64,000 nt of DNA, from NCBI GenBank assembly GCA_017535725.1, contig JAFXTO010000040.1, positions 1 to 64,000 of the forward strand, in the 5' to 3' direction. Under the pieces are notes generated by a model. The model ran no database searches, was not told the DNA's origin, and saw only the letters and a list, made by a program, of their open reading frames with translations. Source of the DNA: Bacteroidaceae bacterium (GTDB lineage Bacteria; Bacteroidota; Bacteroidia; Bacteroidales; Bacteroidaceae). A program made the translations under genes and the position numbers. Every line of letters begins with the position of its first letter. Position 1 is the stretch's first letter. Below, piece by piece: positions 18,634 to 26,902 of this stretch.

Positions 18634-19074
18634 TTGGAGTACTCCACAGCCCTGAGTCGCATGGCATCCCTCTGCAGCGGAAGCGAACATTGCGAAAGCG
18701 AGGTACGCGAGAAGCTGCAGAGGGGTGGTATGTCCCCCGACGACATCCAGCGCATCGTGGACTATCTCTATGAGGAGCAGTACTTGGACAACCTGCGTTA
18801 CTGCCGGGCCTTTGCCCACGACAAATTGCGCTTCGCCCGCTGGGGACGTGTGAAGATACAGCAAGCCCTCCGGCAAAAAGCCGTACCGGATGCAGCTATC
18901 TCCATCGCCCTGGATGAGTTGTCCGAGGAGGAATATCGCCGCATCCTGCACGACCTGGCACAGCAGAAAGAACGAACCTTGAAAGACGAGGACGAATACA
19001 CCCGCCGCGGCAAGCTCATCCGCTTCCTCGCAGGACGGGGATTCACCATGGACGAAATCCTCGACAGCCTCTGA
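18634..19074 (+). CDS. recX: Regulatory protein RecX
   Basis: 146 residues, small helical protein that modulates RecA filaments. The pattern of three-helix repeats is visible: GSEHCESEVREKLQRGG, DIQRIVDYLYEEQYLDN, RYCRAFAHDKLRFARWGRVKIQ and the C-terminal RRGKLIRFLAGRGFTMDEIL. The start is TTG 18634, which keeps the conserved ALSRMASLC helix; an ATG start at 18661 would cut into it. recA is not adjacent, which is normal outside some phyla. Confidence 0.9.
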   Translation: MEYSTALSRMASLCSGSEHCESEVREKLQRGGMSPDDIQRIVDYLYEEQYLDNLRYCRAFAHDKLRFARWGRVKIQQALRQKAVPDAAISIALDELSEEEYRRILHDLAQQKERTLKDEDEYTRRGKLIRFLAGRGFTMDEILDSL

Positions 19075-19098
19075 ACCCTACGTAATCATCAGCAGAAA

Positions 19099-19911
19099 AT
19101 GATTTTCTATTTTTCCGGAACAGGAAACACCCGCTGGGCGGCAGAACAAGTGGCAGCAGCCACCGGCGACCGCCTGCTCTTCATCCCCGAGGAACTGAAG
19201 GGCGACTGCCACTATAACCTGACTTCTCGAGAGCCCTTTGGCTTCTGTTTTCCTGTCCACGGCTGGCAGCCTCCGCATATTGTCCGGCAGTTCATCCGCC
19301 GCCTGCAAATCACCTCTCCCTTCGCCCTGAAGGCGCATTATTGCTACGCCCTGGTCACCTGTGGCGACAGCATCGGGCGCACCATGGAAATCCTGAGCAA
19401 GGAACTGCATCGGAAGGGGCTGGCGCTCAACAGTACCTTCTCGCTTACGATGCCTGAAAGCTACGTCTGTCTGCCATTCATGTACACCGACACCCCTCAG
19501 CGCGAGCGGGAAAAACTGCAACAGGCGGAGGAGGATTTACAGCAGTACAAGGAACTCATTATCGACCACAAGCGGGATGAGCACCACACGCGTCGCGGCC
19601 TGACGCCCTGGACGTTCAGCCACGTCTTCGGTGCCTACTTCAACGCCCGGATGATTAGCGACTCGAAGTTCACGGTGGATGCCGACCGCTGCATCCATTG
19701 TGGCAAATGCCAGCAGGTATGCCCCACCGGTGACGTCACCCTCGAAGCCGAATCCACGGATGCCGAAGCACCACGACTGCCTCATTGGCATCACGATGAC
19801 AGCTGCACCAATTGTCTGGCCTGTTATCACTACTGCCCGCAGCACGCTATCAACTACGGCAGCATCACCCGCAAACGCGGACAATACTACTTCGGGCACT
19901 CGAAAAAATAG
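19099..19911 (+). CDS. EFR1-type flavodoxin/ferredoxin fusion protein
   Basis: 270 residues, cytoplasmic electron carrier. The N-terminal flavodoxin half starts with the FMN-phosphate loop FYFSGTGNTRWAAEQ and has the CGDSIGR segment near residue 90. The C-terminal half carries two 4Fe-4S sites, CIHCGKCQQVCP (about 198) and CTNCLACYHYCP (about 231). This combination is named EFR1 family ferrodoxin in current annotation. Its partner is unknown; the rubredoxin two genes upstream suggests a small redox operon. Its 3' end meets the GH2 gene 17 bases away on the other strand. Confidence 0.9.
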   Translation: MIFYFSGTGNTRWAAEQVAAATGDRLLFIPEELKGDCHYNLTSREPFGFCFPVHGWQPPHIVRQFIRRLQITSPFALKAHYCYALVTCGDSIGRTMEILSKELHRKGLALNSTFSLTMPESYVCLPFMYTDTPQREREKLQQAEEDLQQYKELIIDHKRDEHHTRRGLTPWTFSHVFGAYFNARMISDSKFTVDADRCIHCGKCQQVCPTGDVTLEAESTDAEAPRLPHWHHDDSCTNCLACYHYCPQHAINYGSITRKRGQYYFGHSKK

Positions 19912-19928
19912 TAAGGTGTCTCTGTGTC

Positions 19929-22900
19929 CTAAAAATTAACTGCATCTAAGAATTCTATTTCGACGATGCGCAGTTCGTTCTTCGCATCGTCTCCGTCCTT
20001 GGCCTTGAGGAGGTCCAATTCTCCTGCGGCCGGCTCGGTGACTTCCACAATCCCGCCGAAAGCATCGTCGTCCTTGCCTGCTCCCCGCAGGCGAATGGTG
20101 ATTTCGTCGGCCGTCACGATATTGGTTGGCTTCAGGTGGATATACCCCAAACTGCGGGGCGTCTCGCCGCTCCAGATAGGGAACTCGCGGGAGGGCTCAT
20201 CGAGGTTGGTGGCCACGATTTCCAGTTTGTAGCTGCGTTGTCGCCATCCCGTCAGCTTCATGCAGATGTCATCTATTGCGGTACGGCGTGCCAGGTGATA
20301 GGTAATCCAAGCGGTGGATAGCCGTCCGTCGTTCTTCCATTCCGACAGTTCATTGTCATCGAAGCTGCGGACGGCGTGCTCGCTGTCATAACCTGCTGTG
20401 GCCGATGCGATAGGGACGCCCACGGCACGCTGACGATAGGAGGGCGTGAGCGGCGTTTCGCCTCGGGTGAAATGGCCTTTCAGGGAGAGGGAGGGGAGGT
20501 AGTGGAAGACGTCCACCGGCATCGTGCGGACGGCGATGTGTTCGGCCTCACCCAGACCGTCGGCAGCAGCAGCCACATGGATGGTGCCCGCCTTGGTGGT
20601 GGTGCGCACAAGGATGCGGCACACGCCGCATTCCACCGGCAGCGAGGTCGCACCGACGTAGTTATCCGATGTGTTCTTGGTGGCCGCGGCATCCAAGAGG
20701 GCGGGATCCAGGTTGAGGTTTGCCTGCTGGAACTGCAGGTTGTTGCGCGTTCCTATTCCGCCTATCCACTGCCCTTGGCCAGAGAGCGAGAAGTGGAGGA
20801 TTCTGTCATCCAGCGGACAGCGGCGCCCTTGCTCATCAACGACTTCTGCCTGGATGATGACCATATCCGCGCCGTCGGCTTTTGCCCCTTCAGGATTCTG
20901 GATGGCCGTGAGTCGCAGGTGATGAGGCTCGCCGGCCGTGATGAGCTGGTAGTCGGAGGTGCGCTGCCCTTCCGTGTAGCCCACGGCACACAGGGCCCCG
21001 GGTTCATAGTGTACGCTGTCGAAGGTGAAGAGGTAGTTGTAGTCACGTCGTCCGTGACCCAGACTGCGGTCGTTCAGGAACAACTCCACATCGTCCGCAT
21101 TCGAGACGACATACACCTTTTTTATAGTACCCGTCGGGTAGTTCCAGTGTCCCACGATGTACGTGGCGGGCCTCTCGTCGTCCACCCAGCCTGTCCACAT
21201 CACCTGATGGGCGAAGAAGGCGTCTTTCGGGATGCGCATGGCGTCGGTGACGCCGCTCGTGCGGAAATTGGATTCGCCTCGGTGGTGCGTGTTGGTGTCG
21301 GAGAAGATAATCTTCACGCCGCCAGAGCTGACGCGCGTCCCTGTACCAGGCCGTTCCTGCCAATAGTCATACCAGCGGCGCACCATCTCCACGGCAAACT
21401 CATCCATATTATGATTGTACTCCACGGCTGGCTTTCCCCGGTACAGCGGTCCGCTGCCCTCGTGGTGATAGGGGTGGCTCTGTTCGTCCCAGTATTTCCG
21501 CAGTCCCTCGTCGCGGCAGTATTCCATGGCCCAGAAAGGTCGTCTCTTGCTCTTGTTGATATACAGCATCTCGCCCCCGTAGTCCGACTCGTCGATATCC
21601 AGCATCTCGCGGCTGCCGATGGCACGTCCTCCGTAGGGGTCGTACTGGTCGCGCAGGGCTTTCATCTCGAGCATGTGTTCGCGGCTGATGCTCTCGTTGC
21701 CGCTCTCGTAGAAGATAATGCTGGGGTTATTGCGGTTGTAGATGATGGCATCGCGCATCAGCTCTATGCGCTGTTGCCAGCGCGGTCCATCCACGTCCTT
21801 CTCGGCATCCCCTGCGGGCATAGCCTGCATCAGTCCCACTCTGTCACAGGACTCCACGTCCTGCTTCCAGGGTGTGACATGCATCCATCGCACCAGGTTT
21901 CCTCCCGACTCCACCATGAGTCCGTTGCTGTAGTCGCTGAGCCACGCGGGCACGCTCAGTCCCACTCCCGGCCACTCGTTGCTCGTCCGCTGGGCGTAGC
22001 CGTGAATCATGATGCAGCGGTCGTTCAGCCATATCTTGCCCTCGCCGAAGCGGGTCTTGCGGAATCCCGTGCGGGTGACCACTTCGTCGATGAGGGTTCC
22101 GTCGGCACCCTGCAGGCGCGTGGTCACCAAGTAGAGGTAGCCGTAGCCCCACGACCAGAAATGCAGGCCGCTGACCTCCTGTTGGATATGTACCGTTCGG
22201 GTCTCGCCCGGCAGCAAACTTTCGTAGTCACCGTGCAAGGTGGCAACGACGTGGCCCTCGGCATCCTGCACCTGCGCATAAAGATAAAAGGAACGCGCGC
22301 GCGTGTCGTCGTTCCGCACTTCGGACTCGACGTGGATGGTGGCACGGTGGCCGGCGATGTCGAAATTGCTGGCGTAGATATAGGTGCCCGTGGTGCCCAG
22401 GTTGGAATAGAGCGGCAAGGTCTGGTAGAGGCGGTCCGCCTGGTGGAGGTAGGCATTCTTGGGAATACCGCCGTAGTTGGCGTTGAAGTTGCGGTCGTTC
22501 CACTGGTAACGGCTGTCCAGCACCGGGTCACGGTACGTCCAGCTGTTGTCCACGCGCACGGCGATGACATTCTCACCCTCCTGGGCGTAGCTTGTCAGGT
22601 CGAAGCCGCAGGCCATCACCCCGTTCGTGGAAATGCCCAGCCGGTGGCCGTTCATCCAGAACTCTCCGCCCTGCCGCACGCCCTCGAATTCCACAAACAC
22701 CTTCTTGTCCCGCAGGTTCTGCAGGCGGAAATGCTTGCGGTACCAGACGATGGTGTCCGTCAGGTCCACGATATCACGTGCAAACGCCTCGTGCCCGTTG
22801 AAGGCGCGCGGCAACGTGATTCGTTCCCAATACCTGTCGTTGAATTCCACCGCTTCTGCTCCCCGGAAATCTCCTACAGCCATCAGCCATTCAGCATTGA

Positions 22901-22976
22901 AATTCTGACGCTCGCGGTTAACGGCTATAGCGTCAAGAGCAAATAGCAATGTTAGCAGGAACAGAAGTTTTCTCAT
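19929..22976 (-). CDS. Secreted GH2 beta-galactosidase-like enzyme
   Basis: 1015 residues from ATG 22976, which opens a signal peptide (MRKLLFLLTLLFALDAIA). The frame continues upstream into the tRNA gene, so that extension is rejected. Order: sugar-binding jelly roll (FNGHEAFARDIV, FWMNGHRLG), Ig-like domain, GH2 barrel with acid/base Glu in SGNES near residue 430 and nucleophile Glu in FWAMEYCRDEG near 490, then a DUF4982-like domain and C-terminal beta domains (about 790-1015). The family removes galactose, glucuronic acid or other sugars from oligosaccharides; the exact substrate is unclear. No promoter is seen between it and tRNA-Leu, 15 bases upstream, so it may be read through from the tRNA promoter. 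Confidence 0.88.
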   Translation of the reverse strand: MRKLLFLLTLLFALDAIAVNRERQNFNAEWLMAVGDFRGAEAVEFNDRYWERITLPRAFNGHEAFARDIVDLTDTIVWYRKHFRLQNLRDKKVFVEFEGVRQGGEFWMNGHRLGISTNGVMACGFDLTSYAQEGENVIAVRVDNSWTYRDPVLDSRYQWNDRNFNANYGGIPKNAYLHQADRLYQTLPLYSNLGTTGTYIYASNFDIAGHRATIHVESEVRNDDTRARSFYLYAQVQDAEGHVVATLHGDYESLLPGETRTVHIQQEVSGLHFWSWGYGYLYLVTTRLQGADGTLIDEVVTRTGFRKTRFGEGKIWLNDRCIMIHGYAQRTSNEWPGVGLSVPAWLSDYSNGLMVESGGNLVRWMHVTPWKQDVESCDRVGLMQAMPAGDAEKDVDGPRWQQRIELMRDAIIYNRNNPSIIFYESGNESISREHMLEMKALRDQYDPYGGRAIGSREMLDIDESDYGGEMLYINKSKRRPFWAMEYCRDEGLRKYWDEQSHPYHHEGSGPLYRGKPAVEYNHNMDEFAVEMVRRWYDYWQERPGTGTRVSSGGVKIIFSDTNTHHRGESNFRTSGVTDAMRIPKDAFFAHQVMWTGWVDDERPATYIVGHWNYPTGTIKKVYVVSNADDVELFLNDRSLGHGRRDYNYLFTFDSVHYEPGALCAVGYTEGQRTSDYQLITAGEPHHLRLTAIQNPEGAKADGADMVIIQAEVVDEQGRRCPLDDRILHFSLSGQGQWIGGIGTRNNLQFQQANLNLDPALLDAAATKNTSDNYVGATSLPVECGVCRILVRTTTKAGTIHVAAAADGLGEAEHIAVRTMPVDVFHYLPSLSLKGHFTRGETPLTPSYRQRAVGVPIASATAGYDSEHAVRSFDDNELSEWKNDGRLSTAWITYHLARRTAIDDICMKLTGWRQRSYKLEIVATNLDEPSREFPIWSGETPRSLGYIHLKPTNIVTADEITIRLRGAGKDDDAFGGIVEVTEPAAGELDLLKAKDGDDAKNELRIVEIEFLDAVNF

Positions 22977-22991
22977 CGTGTCTCTCCGATG

Positions 22992-23077
22992 TGCCCGGAA
23001 CGGGAATCGAACCCGTACGACCATCACTGGTCAAGGGATTTTAAGTCCCTCGTGTCTACCAATTCCACCATCTGGGC
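22992..23077 (-). tRNA. tRNA-Leu (anticodon UAA)
   Basis: 86 nt with a long variable arm. The anticodon stem AGGGA/TCCCT holds the loop CTTAAAA, giving anticodon TAA. The T arm ACGGG-TTCGATT-CCCGT and acceptor GCCCAGA/TCCGGGC are present; one A-C mismatch sits at acceptor pair 5-68. CCA is not encoded. It starts 13 bases after its -7 box. Confidence 0.93.
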
Positions 23078-23089
23078 TGGTTTGCGGTG

Positions 23090-23121
23090 CAAAAGTAGGT
23101 GAAAAATTTGAAAGTTCCAAG
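23090..23121 (-). promoter_or_regulatory. Promoter for tRNA-Leu (and perhaps GH2)
   Basis: Minus strand CTTG (23118-23121), 20-base spacer, TACTTTTG (23090-23097). It overlaps the divergent promoter of the glycosyltransferase gene on the other strand. Confidence 0.7.
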
Positions 23122-23138
23122 TTTTTATCCTATTTTTG
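23107..23138 (+). promoter_or_regulatory. Promoter for the glycosyltransferase pair
   Basis: TTTG (23107-23110), 20-base spacer, TATTTTTG (23131-23138). The start ATG is at 23148, only nine bases after the -7 box, which leaves almost no leader. Confidence 0.75.
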
Positions 23139-23147
23139 CGCCAAAAT

Positions 23148-24422
23148 ATGAACATATTACTTGTAAATACCTCCGAAATGGCTGGCGGAGCGGCTATTGC
23201 AGCGTCCCGTTTGTGCGATTCCCTGAACCGACGAGGCGTTCAGGCGACGCTGTTGGTACGCGACCGCGAAACCAGTCGCGCCACCACCCGCAGGGTGCCT
23301 GTTGGTGGCTTACGAGGTATGCGTCTGCAAGCAGCTTTCCTCTGGGAACGCTTCCGCATTTGGTGGGCCAACGGCTTCCGGCGCCAAGGACTCTTTGCTG
23401 TGGATATCGGTGTGGGGGGAGCCAGTATCGTGGACACCCCGGAGTTCAAAGCCGCCGATATCATCCACCTCCATTGGGTCAACCAGGGTTTCCTCTCCCT
23501 TGCCGAGCTACGTCGCATCCTGCGGAGCGGCAAACCCGTCGTCTGGACGATGCACGATATGTGGGTTGCCACGGGTATCTGTCATTACGCTGGTGATTGC
23601 GATCGGTTCCACACCCACTGCCACGACTGTCCCCAGCTGCTTCGTCCAGCTCCCCACGACCTCTCGTGGCGCATCTTCGATAGGAAAGCCACCATCTACT
23701 CCGAGGGACGCATCTCCTTTGTGGGCTGTAGCCGGTGGATTGCCGACCAGGCACGGCAAAGCCGTCTGATTGGTGCCTTCCCCATCACCAACATTCCCAA
23801 CACCTACGACCACCACGTCTTCTGTCCCGGCTCACAGGAAGAGGGGCGCCTGCACTTCACCCTGCCCCGCCGCCTGCGCCTGCTGCTCTTCGTCTGCCAG
23901 AAAGTCACCGACCCACGCAAGGGCCTCGAATACCTCTTTACCGCCTTGCGCAGCCAGCCGCTGCACGCTTGGCAGGGACGTCTGGCGTTGGTCGTCGTGG
24001 GACAGATGGCCGATGATGTGGCCGAGCGCATCCCCCTGCCCATACACACCCTGGACTACATCTCCAACCCCGAGGACATGGCCTTGCTCTACCGCGCCGT
24101 GGACCTCTTCGTGACTCCCTCCCTCGAGGACAACCTACCGAATACCATCATGGAAGCCATGGCCTGCGGAACACCCTGCGTGGGGTTCAACGTTGGTGGA
24201 ATACCCGAAATGATTGACCACGGAAAAAACGGCTACGTAGCCCGATACCGCGATGCCGACGACCTCGCCAAGGGCATAGACCACGTCCTCAGCGACCCCA
24301 ACTACCAGGAACTCGCCAACGCTGCCGCGCAGAAGGCCACCACCGTATGGAACGAGCAGCGAGTCACCGACCAGTACATCGAGCTCTACCAGCAACAACT
24401 CCGTGACCCCGTAAATCCTTAA
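23148..24422 (+). CDS. Glycosyltransferase family 4
   Basis: 424 residues, retaining GT-B enzyme acting at the cytoplasmic membrane face in polysaccharide or glycolipid synthesis. Landmarks: N-terminal NILLVNTSEMAGGAAIAASRL (donor/acceptor loop), WTMHDMWVATGICHY in the N-terminal lobe, CQKVTDPRKGLEYLF at the start of the nucleotide lobe, and the E-x7-E-type region EDNLPNTIMEAMACGTPCVG near 335-355. Start ATG 23148 sits directly behind the promoter; an alternative in-frame ATG is 23178. The next gene, 9 bases downstream, is another transferase, so the two likely act in one glycan pathway. Confidence 0.9.
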   Translation: MNILLVNTSEMAGGAAIAASRLCDSLNRRGVQATLLVRDRETSRATTRRVPVGGLRGMRLQAAFLWERFRIWWANGFRRQGLFAVDIGVGGASIVDTPEFKAADIIHLHWVNQGFLSLAELRRILRSGKPVVWTMHDMWVATGICHYAGDCDRFHTHCHDCPQLLRPAPHDLSWRIFDRKATIYSEGRISFVGCSRWIADQARQSRLIGAFPITNIPNTYDHHVFCPGSQEEGRLHFTLPRRLRLLLFVCQKVTDPRKGLEYLFTALRSQPLHAWQGRLALVVVGQMADDVAERIPLPIHTLDYISNPEDMALLYRAVDLFVTPSLEDNLPNTIMEAMACGTPCVGFNVGGIPEMIDHGKNGYVARYRDADDLAKGIDHVLSDPNYQELANAAAQKATTVWNEQRVTDQYIELYQQQLRDPVNP

Positions 24423-24431
24423 CGCCCTACT

Positions 24432-25454
24432 ATGTCCCCCGCCCTCATCGACGTCTCCGTCCTCATCCTCTTCTTCAACCGTCCCGAACAGCTGTCGAAG
24501 GTGTTCGAGCAAGTGCGCCGCGCACGCCCCGCGCGCCTGTTCCTTTATCAGGATGGCCCTCGCGGCGAACGTGACATGCCGGGAATCATGGCCTGCCGGG
24601 AGGTCGTGGCACAAGTGGACTGGGAGTGCGACGTCCACACGATGTACCAGGAGCGCAACTACGGCTGCGACCCCTCGGAGTACATCTCCCAGAAGTGGGC
24701 CTTCTCCCACGTGGACAAATGCATCGTCCTCGAGGACGACGACGTGCCCGACGTCTCTTTCTTCCACTTTTGCAAGGAGCTGCTGGACCGCTACGAGCAC
24801 GACCAGCGCATCACCCTCATCTCCGGTTTCAACCACGAGGAGCACACCCCCGACTGCGGCGACGACTCCTACTTCTTCACCTCCCATTTCAGCATCTGGG
24901 GCTGGGCCAGCTGGCGGCGCGTCGTGGACCAATGGGACGAGCACTACACCTTCCTCGATGACCCCACAGAGCTGCAGATGCTGTCCAACCTCGTCCGCGA
25001 GCGCGGCTTCCGCGACGACTTCTTGCTGACCTGCCAGCGCCACCGCGAACTGGGCAAGGCCTACTACGAAACTATCTTCGAGAGCTGTATGCGCCTCAAC
25101 TCCGGCCTCGCCATCATGCCACGCGATAACCTCGTCAACAACCTCGGCGTCACGGCCGACAGTACCCACTTCGCAGGCACCACCGCCACTCTGCCACGAG
25201 GCTACCGCCGCATCTTCACCATGGGACGCTACGCCATGCAGTTCCCCCTCCACCACCCCCGCCACGTCATCGAGCACGTGGCCTTTAAGGAGCGCGTTTA
25301 CCGCATCCTCGCCTGGAACCATCCGTGGATCAAGGTCTCCCGCTCCTTCGAGGAACTCTGGCTGAACCTTCGTCACGGCGAGTTCGGCACCATCCGTCAG
25401 GCCATCGTCAAACGCATCCGCAAGTGGATTAACCCCCGTCAGGCCATCCACTGA
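24432..25454 (+). CDS. GT-A fold glycosyltransferase
   Basis: 340 residues without signal or membrane segment. The N-terminus VSVLILFFNRPEQLSKVFEQV is the usual start of a GT-A nucleotide-binding fold, and IVLEDDDVPDVSFFHF (about 98) holds an acidic run in the place of the DxD metal site. FSIWGWASWRRVVDQW around 152 is a strongly aromatic motif shared with Bacteroidetes proteins annotated as hemolysin activation or GNT-I-like transferases. Donor and acceptor are unknown. It follows the GT4 gene in the same direction with a 9-base gap. Confidence 0.8.
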   Translation: MSPALIDVSVLILFFNRPEQLSKVFEQVRRARPARLFLYQDGPRGERDMPGIMACREVVAQVDWECDVHTMYQERNYGCDPSEYISQKWAFSHVDKCIVLEDDDVPDVSFFHFCKELLDRYEHDQRITLISGFNHEEHTPDCGDDSYFFTSHFSIWGWASWRRVVDQWDEHYTFLDDPTELQMLSNLVRERGFRDDFLLTCQRHRELGKAYYETIFESCMRLNSGLAIMPRDNLVNNLGVTADSTHFAGTTATLPRGYRRIFTMGRYAMQFPLHHPRHVIEHVAFKERVYRILAWNHPWIKVSRSFEELWLNLRHGEFGTIRQAIVKRIRKWINPRQAIH

Positions 25455-25470
25455 CAACTGCCCATAGGTA

Positions 25471-25603
25471 TGAGTCCACTTTAAAAAGTCCTGAAAGGAC
25501 TGTAACCTACCAGCCCAGGGCAGTGCCCTGGGTGATAATCACTCCGTTAGAGCAACGCCCTATAAGGGCAAAAGCACAATAAAAGCTTTTTCAAGTGGAC
25601 TCA
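25471..25603. mobile_element. 133-bp miniature element with 18-bp inverted ends
   Basis: TGAGTCCACTTTAAAAAG (25471-25488) and the reverse complement of CTTTTTCAAGTGGACTCA (25586-25603) match with one mismatch. Inside lies the hairpin CCCAGGGCAGTGCCCTGGG (25514-25532) and AACGCCC/GGGC words. The inner palindrome belongs to a repeat I recognise as widespread in Bacteroidetes. It encodes nothing and looks like a non-autonomous transposable element or a structured intergenic repeat. Confidence 0.7.
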
Positions 25604-25636
25604 AGCATTAGTTTTTGATAGAAAAGTCCATTTTCT

Positions 25637-25668
25637 CTTGGTGTTTCCGTCTTTTTATTGTACCTTTG
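25637..25668 (+). promoter_or_regulatory. Promoter for the kinase-like gene
   Basis: CTTG (25637-25640), 20-base spacer, TACCTTTG (25661-25668); the ATG follows 50 bases later. Confidence 0.7.
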
Positions 25669-25718
25669 CGCTCGAAATCGCAAATTGCACTTTTTGATTA
25701 ACTACTTAAAAAATCGAT

Positions 25719-26546
25719 ATGGCTGTAACATTCTTCATTATTTTATTCCTTCTCATTGCCTTCGGCATCACTTTCTTATTGCTTAAACGTCGCTACACGA
25801 AGCAGCTGGACATTGCCACGAAGCGTGCTCAGCAGAGCGAGCGCCTGAAATCAGTTTTCATTGAAAACATCAGCCGCACCCTCCGTTCGCCACTCAACGC
25901 CATCAACAACTATGGCGACCAGATTCTTGAGAAGAAAGATGAAGAGATGCAGCCTGCTCAGGTGAGGAAGGCGGTGACCCATATTGCTGAGTTCTCCAAG
26001 GAGCTGACAGATTACGTCGAACAGCTCCACGAAATGTCCAAGCTCGAGGGCATCACCCCGTCCTTCACGTTCATCGAGGTCAACCTCTCCGAACTCATGG
26101 CGTCCTATCGTCGCGAAACCCTGAACTACACGAAGCCCGATGTCAGCGTCCGTGTGACCACCGAGCTCTCGCCGCATTGCAGGGGCGTTCTGGACACCAA
26201 TCTCATGCACCAGCTGATGATGCATCTGTTGACGAATGCTGCCAAGCACGTCACCCACGGCGACATCTTCATCCGATATACCTGTGAGCGCAGGGGACTG
26301 AAGGTCTCTGTCAGCTACACCGGCATGGAACAATCCGAACTGGCCGAGGGCGACATCTATACCTATCTGGAGCAGGAGGATGCCCTCAAGGATTCCAGCA
26401 AGTCATCCGTCTTAGGACTTGCTATCTGCCGCGCCATCGTCGATATGTTTGGAGGTGAGTTCTTCATGGAAACAGAAAGCGGCAAGAAAAACGTCGCCTC
26501 CTTCTGGTTCCCATGCGAGATGAAGGACGTCTACAGAGACCTCTAA
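25719..26546 (+). CDS. Histidine-kinase-like membrane protein without phosphoacceptor histidine
   Basis: 275 residues. One N-terminal membrane helix (FFIILFLLIAFGITFLLL), a dimerisation helix pair and an ATPase-like domain. The H-box normally reads ISHELRTPLNAI; here it is ISRTLRSPLNAI, so the histidine is Arg. The N-box is kept (MHLLTNAAKH), but the G1 box DTGxG is YTGME, so the ATP-binding Asp is lost. The G2-type GLAICRAIVDMFGGEF remains. There is no periplasmic sensor domain and no response regulator nearby. It is most likely a pseudokinase that binds a partner; a strong promoter and intact frame argue against decay. Confidence 0.8.
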   Translation: MAVTFFIILFLLIAFGITFLLLKRRYTKQLDIATKRAQQSERLKSVFIENISRTLRSPLNAINNYGDQILEKKDEEMQPAQVRKAVTHIAEFSKELTDYVEQLHEMSKLEGITPSFTFIEVNLSELMASYRRETLNYTKPDVSVRVTTELSPHCRGVLDTNLMHQLMMHLLTNAAKHVTHGDIFIRYTCERRGLKVSVSYTGMEQSELAEGDIYTYLEQEDALKDSSKSSVLGLAICRAIVDMFGGEFFMETESGKKNVASFWFPCEMKDVYRDL

Positions 26547-26640
26547 ATTAGTTTAGAGTTTAGAGTTCTTCGAAGGATCGAAGCGACCAAGGTCGAGCGC
26601 TTGAAGGGTCAAGCGTCGCAAGGCGCCGAGCGTAGAGTAG
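26547..26640. repeat. TTTAGAG words and GC-rich dispersed repeat, copy A
   Basis: TTTAGAG units are followed by a roughly 70-bp element (26562-26635) containing TTCGAAGGATCGAAGCGACC and GGCGCCGAGCG. The same element lies in opposite orientation at 29293-29364, so the two copies bracket the ATPase and repeat region. Confidence 0.7.
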
Positions 26641-26737
26641 TTAGATAGTTTAGGGTAGATAAAGTAGGTCTCTACGTTAGAGAAAAGACCCTCTTACGTA
26701 GATGCTTCTTTGCATGATTTATCCTAAAAGAAAACTC

Positions 26738-26829
26738 AAAAAGTTTGCGGGATTTGACATATTCGGGGATAAAAAGTTTGCGGGATTTGACATATTCGGG
26801 GGTAAAAAGTTTGCGGGATTTGACATTTT
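26738..26829. repeat. 33-bp tandem repeat, three units, before the ATPase gene
   Basis: Units begin at 26738, 26771 and 26804, each AAAAAGTTTGCGGGATTTGA plus CATATTCGGGG. The last unit is cut short 12 bases before the -33 box of the ATPase promoter. Confidence 0.9.
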
Positions 26830-26841
26830 TATCTACAATTC

Positions 26842-26872
26842 TTTGATAATTAGAAATAAACATATATCTTTG
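26842..26872 (+). promoter_or_regulatory. Promoter for the DUF4143-type ATPase
   Basis: TTTG (26842-26845), 19-base spacer, TATCTTTG (26865-26872); the ATG is 30 bases further on. Confidence 0.75.
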
Positions 26873-26902
26873 CCGCGCAAAACATAAGATTACATCAATA
26901 AT

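Noticed and set aside
20376-22946. 856-codon open frame opposite the GH2 gene
   Set aside because: It is the shadow of GC-biased codons on the other strand: no domain, no promoter, and the GH2 frame has full family motifs.
22976-23027. GH2 start at 23027
   Set aside because: It would run through the tRNA-Leu 3' half; the signal peptide begins at 22976.
24135-25457. 440-codon frame opposite the second glycosyltransferase
   Set aside because: Shadow of a strongly GC-biased gene, and it would overlap two real genes completely.
26702-26887. Small protein KKFAGFDIFG repeated three times
   Set aside because: Translation of the 33-bp tandem repeat, and the promoter of the ATPase lies inside it.
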